A DNA stretch of 64,000 nt from an uncultured Thermogutta sp. (GCA_937128505.1 CAKZMM010000083.1:1-64000), one strand, 5' to 3'; numbered from the stretch's first letter, positions 33,495 through 42,858 are shown. Notes: a model not told the origin generated them from the sequence alone. Made by a program: numbers and translations.

Positions 33495-34154
33495 CTACGG
33501 CTTGAAAAGTTCGACATATTCCGCATGCTCCAGATCGGCGGCGTTCCCTTCGTCGGTGTCTAGGTGCACCTCCAGTTTGATCCCCTCCCCAACTCTGACC
33601 ACCAATCCTTCAAAAATTGTCGGACACGAAGACTTCACTCGCAGGCACATCCGGTCCCCGTCTTTGACGCCGTAATAAGCCGCATCCGCCGGACCCATGT
33701 GCACATGCCGCTCCGCCCGAATCACGCCCTCTTTAAGATCCACCACCCCGTGCGGCCCGACCATGACACAGCCCGGTGTGCCTGCGATATCCCCGCTTTG
33801 ACGCACCGGCAGGTCAATCCCCAGGGAGATCCCATCAGTAAACGCCAACTCCACCTGCGTCTGCTTGCGGGTCGGTCCCAAAACACGCACCGAAGGAAGC
33901 ATCCGACGACGTGGACCAACGATCATCACCGTCTCTTCGGCCGCGAAAAATCCCGTCTGATACAACTCCTTCATGGGAGTAAGCTTGTGTCCCGGTCCGA
34001 AAAGTGTCTCCACGTCCTGATCGCTCAAATGAACATGCCGAGCCGAAATGCTGACCACAAGCTCCGGTTTGCCGGGTGGCGCACCCAGATGCTTTAAAAC
34101 GATTTCCCGAACGATTTGCTCCACCAGCTTGCGATCGAGCGTTGCCACCGCCAC
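33495..34154 (-). CDS. pduL: Phosphate acyltransferase PduL with N-terminal encapsulation helix
   Basis: 219 residues from GTG 34154; GGAGGG at 34162-34167 lies 7 bases upstream, whereas the GTG at 34169 would contain that site. The N-terminus ([20 protein letters not shown]) is an amphipathic encapsulation helix joined by a Gly/Pro linker to the two PduL barrels. Zinc-binding histidines are in [17 protein letters not shown] and [20 protein letters not shown]. The enzyme swaps CoA for phosphate on acyl-CoA, recycling CoA in the lumen: lactyl-CoA (or propionyl-CoA) to acyl-phosphate. It is the second gene of the locus, 182 bp downstream of the regulator. Confidence 0.94.
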   Translation of the reverse strand: MAVATLDRKLVEQIVREIVLKHLGAPPGKPELVVSISARHVHLSDQDVETLFGPGHKLTPMKELYQTGFFAAEETVMIVGPRRRMLPSVRVLGPTRKQTQVELAFTDGISLGIDLPVRQSGDIAGTPGCVMVGPHGVVDLKEGVIRAERHVHMGPADAAYYGVKDGDRMCLRVKSSCPTIFEGLVVRVGEGIKLEVHLDTDEGNAADLEHAEYVELFKP

Positions 34155-34336
34155 TAGCTTACCCTCCACGAGAATCGTTCACCGGCTCTCTGGCCCTTTG
34201 CTCCCGCCCTTTCGCCTTGGCAACTATCGGAGCGAATTGGTGGGAGACCTCGCTATGGGAAAAACGAACTCCTATTACCGACGGCTGCCACCGAATGAAT
34301 CGCGGAACGAAGGTTGTCGATTCCCCGTAAAGCTTT

Positions 34337-35110
34337 TCAATTTCCTTGACCGACGCTTGCCAGGATTAGTTCGATCCCCTGGGCCCGAAGCTTCTCTTGC
34401 CACTCAGGACTTAATTCGTCATCCGTCACCAGGACGTGCACGTCCTTCAGAGCACACAAATGAGCGATACTCTGCTGGCCAAACTTTGAGCTGTCCGCAA
34501 CAACGATCACTTGCCCCCCCGCATGCATCATAGCGCGTTCCGTTTCCACCAGCATCAAATTGTTGTTGAAGCAGCCCTCTTCATTGATGGCGGCAACACT
34601 CAGGATGGTTGTCCGCACCCGGAGCGAAGCAATCATTTGCTCGGCAAAAGGTCCCAATGCAACACCGGTTCGCGGACAAATGTTGCCGCCGATCATCACC
34701 AGGTCGCTATTCGGGTGCGGGGCAAAAAGCTCCGCAGTGGGCAGGGAATTCGTCACCACGTGTAGAGGACGCCCCACCAAGAGCCGAGCTAATTCGAAGG
34801 TCGTTGTGCCTCCGTCTAGAACAATGCTGTCGCCATCGCGAATCAGTTGGGCAGTCCGCTGAGCGATTGCGCGTTTTTGCTCCCGCCGAATAGGCTGGCG
34901 AGCCTCGAAATGAGGGAGCGCAGGCGAAAGGCCTGCATAAAGCACCCCACCGTGGATCCGTCGCGCGGCCCCCAGCTCTTCAAGCATTTCTACATCGCGT
35001 CGGACCGTGGACTCCGAAACGCGAAGTTCGGTGGCCAGTTCTTGGAGCGACGCAAAGCGCCGAACGCGAACCAACTCCAGCAATTGTGCTCTGCGTTGTT
35101 CCATCAACAT
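34337..35110 (-). CDS. DeoR-family transcriptional regulator of the microcompartment locus
   Basis: 257 residues from ATG 35110 (or 35104); the ORF opens 20 codons earlier but family members start near MEQRRAQLLELVRVRRFASL, and AAGG lies 6 bases before 35110. N-terminal DeoR helix-turn-helix: LQELATELRVSESTVRRDVE. The C-terminal sugar-phosphate-sensing domain (DeoRC) shows IVLDGGTTTFELARLL, VVTNSLPTAELF, VMIGGNICPRTGVALG and VIVVADSSKFGQQS. Proteins of this family usually repress sugar operons until a phosphorylated sugar binds. A DeoR regulator heads PVM microcompartment loci, so it very likely controls the genes downstream and perhaps itself through sites at 35167-35254. Confidence 0.92.
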   Translation of the reverse strand: MLMEQRRAQLLELVRVRRFASLQELATELRVSESTVRRDVEMLEELGAARRIHGGVLYAGLSPALPHFEARQPIRREQKRAIAQRTAQLIRDGDSIVLDGGTTTFELARLLVGRPLHVVTNSLPTAELFAPHPNSDLVMIGGNICPRTGVALGPFAEQMIASLRVRTTILSVAAINEEGCFNNNLMLVETERAMMHAGGQVIVVADSSKFGQQSIAHLCALKDVHVLVTDDELSPEWQEKLRAQGIELILASVGQGN

Positions 35111-35166
35111 GACGAACCTTAAAGAAATCAGCGGGTCATTATCTGGCAATTTTCCTTCATAGTATT

Positions 35167-35254
35167 TCAAATGTCAACCATTTTTTGTCTTGTTAAGCCA
35201 ACAAATGAGCACGATTTAAAAAATAATCTCTCAAATGGTTAGTAATTTTTTGAG
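35167..35254 (-). promoter_or_regulatory. Candidate DeoR operators and promoter region
   Basis: Two similar sites lie upstream of the regulator gene: TCAAATG-N6-ATTTTTTG (35167-35187) and TCAAATG-N7-ATTTTTTG (35231-35252), 64 bases (about six helical turns) apart. The second is also part of a palindrome, CTCAAA (35230-35235) with TTTGAG (35249-35254). On the minus strand a TTGACA lies at 35172-35177 inside the first site. Paired, helically phased sites are what a DeoR-type repressor often uses. The role is inferred. Confidence 0.5.
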
Positions 35255-35795
35255 ATCTAATAAAAAAATTAACGCTGATCTTGATGGACTTCTTTCGAAA
35301 TCTTTCAAATTGCCCTAAGTTTTTCGACTTTCCTCAAGTGCCGGTAGAGACGCCCACTTCAAACATGTAGCTCATGGAAACATGCGAGGCGCGAGCAGGC
35401 ACCGGTTCCAACAACGCCGGAAGCAGCGATCTTTACCGCCACTGGCTACAAAAATTAGGAGCTCACCACGGGGAGGCTTTACCAAGGCGGGGCATTGCGA
35501 ACCGGAGGACTGAGGGATGAAAGTAAACTAAGGAATTTCCACGACCGACTTTTCGCGATTTTCGGGGAACGGATAGTGGACGCCTGAAAAAGAGGCCAAA
35601 AAGCTACCTTCGAAAATGAAAATGGCACGATCGGCGGCTCGTGAGACTAACCTTATGCCCCTACTCCGGTGGCGAAGGGATTAGCGGAATGCCGAAGAAA
35701 AAAGGCTTAATGACTAGGCCCAACGTTATAAAGCAGGTTCCAACCGGCCAAATTCTTCGTGAACGCTTCTCGAATTGAGCCCGCGCCCCTCTTCA

Positions 35796-35830
35796 AAGAT
35801 TCACAGATTGTTTGAAGATTCACAGATAGT
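35796..35830. repeat. 16-base direct repeat
   Basis: AAGATTCACAGATTGT (35796-35811) recurs as AAGATTCACAGATAGT (35815-35830), period 19, one difference. It lies midway between the microcompartment regulator and the coiled-coil gene. Confidence 0.5.
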
Positions 35831-36191
35831 CTACAGCAAGATTCTTGACTCAGAAATTAGAGCGGGTTATTCGGCCCCTGTGAAGCGCCTCAAAATCTCG
35901 GAAGCTTGATTTTAGCAAGCTCTTGTGGCGAGAAGCTATGTCACAGTTCGCTTGCAAAGGTAAAGATAATGAAAGTTCTGTCCTCTATAAATAAGTACGC
36001 TTATTGTTATAGTAATGCTTATTTCGCTGTTTGGAACCGGGCTTTTGTCACCAAAAATCAGCAGAATTAAGATGGCAGGTGCGAGTGTGGGATAAACGAT
36101 ACGTGCACTGTTTTCTTGCGTTGAGATTAGACCGTTAGGTTAACTTAAGGCCTTACAGCGTAGAGCTTTAGGCGCAGCTTCGGCAGATAAC

Positions 36192-36671
36192 CTACCGGTT
36201 CGACTTACTCGGTGGTTGATCGGGCGCGCAGCCCAATTGATAAAGAAGTTGGAGAAGTGAGTTAAGATGGGCAACTCGCGGCCCAAAACGATCGACAAAC
36301 TCATTAAGCATGAATTCGCCGTCCAAAAGACTTTCGGAGTTATTGGCGACTTCAGCGGTCAAATTTTCAAGATATTCCGTCTGAACCTTTGCCAAGACCT
36401 CCGCGGCCTCCCGGCAACGCCGCGCCAAATGGGGATTCGCTTGCCTCCATTGCCCTAGCTCCATGGCCCGCTGCCGTTGGGCAGCATTAAGCTGATTTAA
36501 AAGCTCTTCTAGAAGCTCGTTCTGCCGATCCTGGGCAGCCAAAAGTTCCTTAAGTAGGTAAACAACCTCGGCATTGAACTCCGAGGAAGCCGGTCGATTT
36601 GGTGATGCCCCGATCTGGGAAACATCAATTTGACTGAAAAAAGGGGGACGAGCTTGCCGATCTTGCATCAT
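36192..36671 (-). CDS. Coiled-coil conserved hypothetical protein
   Basis: 159 to 160 residues from ATG 36671 or the adjacent ATG 36668; AAGGGA lies about 9 bases upstream. The ORF is open 34 codons further but that part is not protein-like. After a Pro-rich start come heptad-rich helices (VVYLLKELLAAQDRQNELLE to LLNQLNAAQRQRAMELGQW), then RRCREAAEVLAKVQTEYLEN and a C-terminal MLNEFVDRFGPRVAHLNSLL. I recall close relatives of this protein across Pirellulales, annotated as hypothetical. No membrane segment or catalytic motif. Probably cytoplasmic and oligomeric; function unknown. It is divergent from the SNF2 gene on its right. Confidence 0.75.
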   Translation of the reverse strand: MMQDRQARPPFFSQIDVSQIGASPNRPASSEFNAEVVYLLKELLAAQDRQNELLEELLNQLNAAQRQRAMELGQWRQANPHLARRCREAAEVLAKVQTEYLENLTAEVANNSESLLDGEFMLNEFVDRFGPRVAHLNSLLQLLYQLGCAPDQPPSKSNR

Positions 36672-37248
36672 GATCCCGCTTCCCTTATCGCTAGTCCGTT
36701 GCACCCATACTAGCCCCAGTATAATCGTATGGTCTGAGTCTCGTCGAGGATTAACCGCCAAATTCGCAGCCAAAAACCTCGTGTCATTCCCCTCTATGTT
36801 CCGATTCTAGGGTTTGCGGAATTCGCTCCGGCTAACCCGTACTAGGCACAGTGGTGGTTCTTTTCTCCAGAGTTTTCTGGCGTTCTTAGATGTTTTGCAC
36901 CGACGGAAGCTTTTGGGCGAGGCCGCGGAAGTCGCTTCTCAAGCAACCGTGAGTAATTGTCATTCCAAGAAACCTCGCTAACAAAGAAGTTCCTACCACT
37001 TGAGATAAGCTGCTTGAAACGCGCCTCTCGTATGTCTGGCAAAAGCAATCAGCCATTTAACACTTCTGAAGCAAAGCTCTCACCTTCTCAGAGCTTGCCG
37101 GCACTTGAGCCATTTGTCACCCCAGGGAATCGTGCCAAGGAAAAGCCCCTGCTGACCGCTCCCACTCCCCCGGTTTCTTGCCCCCGGTTACAAGAGGTGC
37201 GACCGTTGTCAAAGCCCTCGACACAGGTGACCAGAGCCTTCGGGCAAA
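36672..37248. other. Divergent spacer, nothing recognised
   Basis: 577 bp between the coiled-coil gene and the SNF2 gene. It should contain both promoters, but no clear boxes stand out. The plus-strand ORF at 36957-37286 overlaps the start of the SNF2 gene in another frame and has no family features. Confidence 0.35.
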
Positions 37249-38937
37249 ATGCCTCCTTCGAATTCGCGGCAAACAACACGCTGTGATGATAACTGTCTTA
37301 CGATGCTGATACCTTACGGTACGAACTACCGCACCCTTTCCCAGTATGATGGCCAAAGCCCATTTAAGGGTGCGCATGAACATCGGTTTCCCGAGCCGGG
37401 TACCCTCCGCGATCTTGGTGCCCAAAAGGTAACCTCTGCGCCGGTGCCGAGTGGCCAAACACCCTCCACCGGCGGAAAGGATTTACCGGGCGAGGTTTTC
37501 CCCTTTCAATGGGAGGGTATCGCCTTTTTGTGTTCGCGGCAAGCTGCTCTACTAGCTGACGAAATGGGGCTGGGAAAAACAATCCAAACAGTCTTGGCTA
37601 TTGGGCGGCTTGTCGAATCCGGTCAAATAAGCCGAGCTCTGCTCATAGCTCCGAAATCGCTCATTCCTACCTGGCAGCGGGAGCTGGCACGCTGGGCTCC
37701 ATCAATCCGCGTGCAGGCGATCTCGGGGGATCCCCACCAGCGCGCCTGGTATTGGCATTTCTCCAAAGCTGCCGTTTTACTCGCCCATTACGAGTTATTG
37801 GTTCAAGACCACCATCTGTGGCCAAGCGGCCGAGCCAAATGCCCCGTGCCCGAATTTGATCTCGTGGTCCTAGACGAAGCTCAGCGAATCAAAAATCGGA
37901 AGAGCCGCACGGCAGGTATCATCCATCGAATTCCCCGGCGAAGAAGCTGGGCTTTGACCGGTACCCCCCTTGAAAACAGCCTAGAGGATCTGGCTGGCTT
38001 ATTTCAATTCTTGCAACCCGGACTTGTTCCGCGGGGAGCATCGGGGGCCACGATCCGCCAAGTTATCGCACCGTATATTCTCCGCCGAACCAAAACGGAA
38101 GTCTTGCCGCAACTGCCGCCGAAAATTTACCGCGATCGCCTGTTGGAACTTACCGATCAACAGCGCAGCAGTTATCACATGGCCGAAACCGAAGGGCGGT
38201 TGCGGCTTAACGACTTGGGCGGGGAGGTGACAATCCGGCATGTCTTCGAGCTGCTGGTTCGTTTGAAACAGATTTGCAATTTCGACCCCGCCACCGGCGA
38301 AAGTTCCAAGCTTGAGCAGCTGCTCCAAGACCTTGAGCAACTGCCTACCCTCCAAACGAAGGCTGTGGTGTTTAGCCAATTTGTCGCTACTTTGGAATGC
38401 TTGGCAAAAGAATTGAGGCCCTTCTGCCCGCTGGTCTATCACGGAGGAATGTTGGCGGCCGATCGCGAGAAAGTCTTGCACCAATTCGTGAATGGCCGCC
38501 AGCACCGGGTGCTCCTAATTAGCTTCCGAGCTGGAGGTGTCGGTCTAAATCTCCAAGTGGCCGATCATGTCTTCCTTTTTGATCGATGGTGGAACCCGGC
38601 GCTCGAGGAGCAGGCGATCCATCGCGTTCACCGTATTGGTAGCACTAGCCCGGTGGTGATTACGCGCTATCTTGTGAACCGGACGATCGAACAACGGATC
38701 GACCAACTTCTAACGGAAAAACGGCAGCTTTTTTCCAGCCTCTTTTCCGGGCTTGAATCCGCTGGTATACTCCCCATTAAGTCAGAGGAATGGTTCGCGC
38801 TGTTGGAACTAGATCCGCCATGGGAATCGAAGACGGCGGGAAAAGTAAGGGACTTGGCGGCATCTGGTGGCGTACAAGGCGGAGTGTCCGAGCCCGCTGA
38901 CCGCTTCGAAAGTAGAAGACGGCCGGCGGCTGCGTGA
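37249..38937 (+). CDS. SNF2-family DNA-dependent ATPase/helicase-like protein
   Basis: 562 residues. After a poorly conserved first 80 residues the two RecA-like domains follow: motif I AALLADEMGLGKTIQTVLAI, motif Ia ALLIAPKSLIPTWQRELARW, motif II LVVLDEAQRIKN (DEAQ), motif III SWALTGTPLENSLEDLAGLF, and in the second half VVFSQFVATLECLAKE, LISFRAGGVGLNLQVADHVF and the motif VI segment DRWWNPALEEQAIHRVHRIG. These proteins translocate on duplex DNA or remodel protein-DNA complexes. No SWIM or accessory domain is seen, so this is a compact form. ATG 37249 is the first start after a stop codon; ATG 37303 is an alternative. No linked genes reveal a specific partner. Confidence 0.9.
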   Translation: MPPSNSRQTTRCDDNCLTMLIPYGTNYRTLSQYDGQSPFKGAHEHRFPEPGTLRDLGAQKVTSAPVPSGQTPSTGGKDLPGEVFPFQWEGIAFLCSRQAALLADEMGLGKTIQTVLAIGRLVESGQISRALLIAPKSLIPTWQRELARWAPSIRVQAISGDPHQRAWYWHFSKAAVLLAHYELLVQDHHLWPSGRAKCPVPEFDLVVLDEAQRIKNRKSRTAGIIHRIPRRRSWALTGTPLENSLEDLAGLFQFLQPGLVPRGASGATIRQVIAPYILRRTKTEVLPQLPPKIYRDRLLELTDQQRSSYHMAETEGRLRLNDLGGEVTIRHVFELLVRLKQICNFDPATGESSKLEQLLQDLEQLPTLQTKAVVFSQFVATLECLAKELRPFCPLVYHGGMLAADREKVLHQFVNGRQHRVLLISFRAGGVGLNLQVADHVFLFDRWWNPALEEQAIHRVHRIGSTSPVVITRYLVNRTIEQRIDQLLTEKRQLFSSLFSGLESAGILPIKSEEWFALLELDPPWESKTAGKVRDLAASGGVQGGVSEPADRFESRRRPAAA

Positions 38938-39502
38938 CCGGGGAACCTGCTGTCGCACCGCGAACGGTGCCGTTCAAAAAGCTAGGTTCCGGAAGTATTC
39001 TCGGAGTGTGTCGATCCACGTAAAGGTGAGATGTAAAACCCAGGTACGGAATACCGCCTGGGCCCAAGCCCTAATGACTCCCGCCAAAAGGCCTCCTCCG
39101 GCCGAGATGTTTGAGTTTGATGAAGCGCCGGGCTTATTTCCCCAAAAAACTCACATAGTCACTTTTAGATTCCGGGTTTAACCCTCTAGCCCGGTAAATT
39201 CCGTCAGTAGTTGGGCGAAATTCGATCGGTGCCGCAGTTTGAAATCATCCCGACCAAAACCGAGTGGGCCTACCGAGGTAAAAATTTGGCTTTGCTAGAG
39301 GCGTTCGACTCTAACCTCTATCGCCACGATCATACCACGGTTCGGGGCGGCCTTATACGGCGTTCGTCCCACGCATTTATCCGATTCCGTAGCCTGATTT
39401 CGTAGCAGGTATTGCGCGAATCGTGAAAACAACTTTGCTCTTTTTTGAGGATGCATCTTAGTTTTTTGATAAGATTTCGTCAGGCTTTGGGAGACTTTGG
39501 CC
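38938..39502. other. Spacer with a hairpin behind the SNF2 gene
   Basis: GCACCG-CGAA-CGGTGC (38955-38970), a perfect 6-bp hairpin with a four-base loop, lies 18 bases after the SNF2 stop. It is followed by CGTTCAAAAA rather than T residues, so it is only a weak terminator candidate on the plus strand. The rest of the 565 bp shows nothing recognisable. Confidence 0.4.
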
Positions 39503-41089
39503 ATGTCTCGAATTCGCGGCTTTCAACTGGTGGCAAGCCGGCGCCCTTATGCGGCAAATTGGAGTTTGTTCGCAGGAGCCGGGTTCCTTTGTGCGGTATG
39601 TTATGGCGGGATTTTGATGGCGGGACCACCGGTTTCCATCCAGCCAGGAGCCACCGCGGGGAGCCTGTTGGCGATAACTCAAAGCGGGCAATCCCGCACA
39701 CCTACGGGTGACAGTTCCGAATTACGGGATCAGGCCAAGGCAGCCCTGCTTAAAGCGGTGAAATTTTTCGCCGAGGAGGTCGCCGTCGAAGGGGGCTACG
39801 TTTGGCGATATTCGCCCGATTTACGCCTGCGGGAAGGGGAGGGAAAAGCCAGCGATCGAACGGTGTGGGTGCAGCCGCCGGGGACCCCCGTTGTCGGGGA
39901 GGCTTTCTTAAAAGGCTATGAGTGCACCGGGGAACGTAACTGCCTTGAAGCCGCGCAAAAAGCGGGTTTGTGCCTGGCCCGAGGGCAGCTTCGCAGTGGT
40001 GGGTGGACGTACCGAATCGAATTCGATCCGAAATCACGGACTCGATTTGCCTACCGAATACCTCCCAGCGGATCCTCCGGGTTCAATGTAAGTACCTTGG
40101 ACGATGACACCACGCAGTCGGCGGTGCGCTTTTTGGTTCAATTGGATAAGACCTTAGGGTTTCAGGATCCCGTGATTCACGAGTCGGCCCGGTATGCCCT
40201 GGAGCAACTGATTGCCGTGCAATATCCCAATGGAGCATGGCCGCAGGGATTTCAGGAACCTCCGGCCCCCCAGCAATACGCGGTGCTTCGAGCAAATTAT
40301 CCGGACGCGGTCCCACCGGCTCCGGATTTTAAGGAATATTGGCGTTTCTACACGCTTAATGACAATGCGCTGGTCCGTACGATTCGCACGCTGTTACTGG
40401 CCGCACGAGTCTATCAAGAACCTCGGTACCGCGAGGCGGCCATCAAGGCGGGGCGATTCTTGCTTTTGGCGCAAATGCCAGAACCTCAGCCAGCATGGGC
40501 ACAGCAATACAACTTTAAGATGCAACCGGCATGGGCTCGAAAGTTCGAGCCGCCGGCCATCAGCGGTTTGGAGTCTCAAGAGGTTCTGCGTGTCTTGATG
40601 GAGCTTTACGCCGAGACGGGCAGTTCCGAGTTTTTGGAACCGATTCCCCGGGCATTGGCTTATCTGAAACGCTCGGTGCTTCCCAATGGGCAACTTGCGC
40701 GTTTCTATGAGCTAAGAACAAATCGCCCACTATTTTTCACAAAGCAGTATGTTTTAACCTACGATGACTCCGATCTTCCCACCCATTACGGCTTTAAAGT
40801 GGATAACGACTTGGCCCAGATTGAACGGGAATTTACCCGCCTTAAGGAGTCAGGAGCGAAGCCAGCCGCCGCCAGCACGGTCTCCAGTCAAACCCGCCGC
40901 GCCAGTTCTAGTTTGATCTCCCAAGTTCGGAAGATCATCGAGTCAATGGATGCCCGCGGTGCGTGGATAGAAAACGGACGCCTCCGGTCTTTCGGCTCGC
41001 AGTCGCCAGAGCGGGTGATCCAGTCGGCTTCGTTTGTTCGCAATCTCAATATTTTAAGCCAATACTTGGCTACGGAAGCACCGCGATAG
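39503..41089 (+). CDS. Secreted pectate lyase, polysaccharide lyase family 10
   Basis: 528 residues from ATG 39503, with GGGAG about 9 bases upstream (a TTG two codons earlier is less likely). An export segment is visible (SLFAGAGFLCAVCYGGILMA). The PL10 alpha/alpha toroid follows: EEVAVEGGYVWRYSPDLRLR, VSTLDDDTTQSAVRFLVQLD, QYPNGAWPQGFQEPP, YTLNDNALVRTIRTLLLAAR, and PAWAQQYNFKMQPAWARKFE followed by PPAISGLESQEVLRVLMELY. The family cleaves polygalacturonate by calcium-assisted beta-elimination, here in the periplasm or outside. It stands 4 kb from the microcompartment locus that would use pectin-derived rhamnose, so a shared nutritional role is plausible. It is divergent from nothing and monocistronic by spacing. 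Confidence 0.9.
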   Translation: MSRIRGFQLVASRRPYAANWSLFAGAGFLCAVCYGGILMAGPPVSIQPGATAGSLLAITQSGQSRTPTGDSSELRDQAKAALLKAVKFFAEEVAVEGGYVWRYSPDLRLREGEGKASDRTVWVQPPGTPVVGEAFLKGYECTGERNCLEAAQKAGLCLARGQLRSGGWTYRIEFDPKSRTRFAYRIPPSGSSGFNVSTLDDDTTQSAVRFLVQLDKTLGFQDPVIHESARYALEQLIAVQYPNGAWPQGFQEPPAPQQYAVLRANYPDAVPPAPDFKEYWRFYTLNDNALVRTIRTLLLAARVYQEPRYREAAIKAGRFLLLAQMPEPQPAWAQQYNFKMQPAWARKFEPPAISGLESQEVLRVLMELYAETGSSEFLEPIPRALAYLKRSVLPNGQLARFYELRTNRPLFFTKQYVLTYDDSDLPTHYGFKVDNDLAQIEREFTRLKESGAKPAAASTVSSQTRRASSSLISQVRKIIESMDARGAWIENGRLRSFGSQSPERVIQSASFVRNLNILSQYLATEAPR

Positions 41090-41409
41090 CCTCCACCGAT
41101 AGCATTCAACCAAGACGACCGGAAAGCCGGGACTAGCAACCCGTTCCGGGGGTATCTTTGTTACAATGACGGCTGATAACACGGCGAATTGAACCTCCCA
41201 GTTTTCTTTCCTTCGGCGCGAGTTTACGATCATAGCCCGCAAGCAGAAACTTACGCAGTTGTCGTTGGGAAAAAGACTTTGCTTAGAAGCTCCGCATTAG
41301 GGGAGCTTGCGCCTTCAGGGGGTGTGGGCAAGCTTGGGGAAAGTGTTTTAGATCGAGCAGACGATGTTCCTAGACTTTGTTCAGGCGGCATGATGAGGAG
41401 AAGCTTGCC
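41090..41409. other. Spacer between pectate lyase and acetylesterase
   Basis: 320 bp without a credible gene or terminator. The ribosome site GAGGAG (about 41395-41400) of the next gene lies at its right edge. Confidence 0.35.
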
Positions 41410-42858
41410 ATGACGAAGCGAACGCGATGGTTGCGATCGAATCTACACGCTCTCTGGCGGGGAATTGCTCTGCTAATCCTTAGCTTGGCAGTTACCGCTG
41501 CAAGCCAAGCTGAAGTGAGATTGCCTCGCATTCTTGGAGACCATATGGTGTTACAGCAGGGGATGCCGATACGCATTTGGGGCTGGGCTTCCCCGGGCGA
41601 GCGAGTCTCGGTCGCCTTAGCTGGGCAAAGCGCGAGTACTATGGCCTCACCGGAGGGAAAGTGGGAGGTCATTTTGGAGCCGGTGGCTGCGGGCGGGCCC
41701 CATGAGCTTATTATTGCGGGTACCAATAAGATTCAACTGAGCAATATTTTGGTGGGGGAAGTATGGATCGGATCTGGCCAGTCCAACATGCAGTGGGATG
41801 TGCAGCGCTCCATGAACCCCGAAGAGGAGATTGCCGCAGCGAATTGGCCAAAGATCCGCCTTTTCACAGTCACGCGGACCATTGCCCAAGCTCCTCAGGA
41901 GGATTGCGACGGCACTTGGAAGGTGTGCAGTCCGGAGACGATCGCCGACTTTTCAGCGGTTCTGTATTTCTTCGGACGAAAGCTCCATCAGGAGCTAGGG
42001 GTGCCCGTCGGGCTGATCAATAGCTCGTGGGGGGGCACCGTGGCCGAGGCGTGGACGAGCCGAGAGGCATTGGAGGGCGATCCGGATTTTCAGCCCATCT
42101 TAGAACGTGCTGCCACATTCAATCCCAAGAATCCAAATCAAGCAGCCGTGCTTTTCAACGGAATGATCCACCCTCTGTTACCCCTGCGAATTCGTGGAGT
42201 GATTTGGTATCAAGGGGAATCGAATGTCAGCCGGGCGGCGCAATATCAGAAGTTGTTCCCCGTATTGATCCAGGACTGGCGTAAACGATGGGGTATGGGA
42301 GAGCTCCCCTTTTATTTCGTTCAACTTGCGCCTTTCCGTTATAAAAATGCTGACCCGCGTAACTGTGCCGAACTGCGTGAAGCACAACGGTTGACGCTTT
42401 CCCTACCGAATACGGGGATGGCGGTCACCACCGATATCGGGGATGTGAACGATATTCACCCCCGAAATAAGCAGGAGGTGGGGCGGCGCTTGGCCCTCTG
42501 GGCATTGGCGAAGACCTACGGACAAGACGTGGTTTATAGTGGCCCTCTTTATCGGGCGGCAAAAATTGAGGGCAATAGGATCCGCATCGAATTCGATCAC
42601 GTGGACGGCGGCCTGGTGGCCAAGGGGGGCGAACTAACTCATTTTCAAATTGCCGGAGCCGACGGTGAGTATAGGCTTGCCTCTGCGGTCATCGATGGCG
42701 AGACGGTGGTAGTGCATAGTCCCGAAGTAACCCAGCCGGTAGCCGTGCGCTTCGGGTGGAGTGATGACGCGGAGCCGAATTTATTTAATGCGGCGGGTTT
42801 GCCCGCTTCTCCCTTCCGGACGGATGATTTTCCGTTGATTACCGCGGGTAACAAGTGA
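41410..42858 (+). CDS. Secreted SGNH-type carbohydrate acetylesterase (sialate O-acetylesterase family)
   Basis: 482 residues from ATG 41410 with GAGGAG about 9 bases before it; the frame opens 11 codons upstream at a TTG. A signal peptide is clear (IALLILSLAVTAASQA). The SGNH hydrolase blocks are visible: the nucleophile Ser in EVWIGSGQSNMQW, the oxyanion Gly/Asn region LINSSWGGTVAEAW, GVIWYQGESNVSRAAQYQKL, and the Asp/His end in TTDIGDVNDIHPRNKQEVGR. The family removes O-acetyl groups from sialic acid or from plant polysaccharides; in planctomycetes these proteins are abundant and often act on hemicellulose or pectin. The neighbouring pectate lyase on the same strand supports the latter, without proof. 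A C-terminal beta sandwich completes the protein. Confidence 0.88.
   Translation: MTKRTRWLRSNLHALWRGIALLILSLAVTAASQAEVRLPRILGDHMVLQQGMPIRIWGWASPGERVSVALAGQSASTMASPEGKWEVILEPVAAGGPHELIIAGTNKIQLSNILVGEVWIGSGQSNMQWDVQRSMNPEEEIAAANWPKIRLFTVTRTIAQAPQEDCDGTWKVCSPETIADFSAVLYFFGRKLHQELGVPVGLINSSWGGTVAEAWTSREALEGDPDFQPILERAATFNPKNPNQAAVLFNGMIHPLLPLRIRGVIWYQGESNVSRAAQYQKLFPVLIQDWRKRWGMGELPFYFVQLAPFRYKNADPRNCAELREAQRLTLSLPNTGMAVTTDIGDVNDIHPRNKQEVGRRLALWALAKTYGQDVVYSGPLYRAAKIEGNRIRIEFDHVDGGLVAKGGELTHFQIAGADGEYRLASAVIDGETVVVHSPEVTQPVAVRFGWSDDAEPNLFNAAGLPASPFRTDDFPLITAGNK

Larger units (their letters stand above)
35111..36191. other. Long spacer upstream of the microcompartment locus
   Basis: About 1.1 kb, AT-rich near the regulator gene. 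It contains the presumed control region (35167-35254), a perfect small hairpin AATAAG-TACG-CTTATT (35990-36005) and the repeat pair at 35796-35830. No ORF is credible. Confidence 0.4.
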
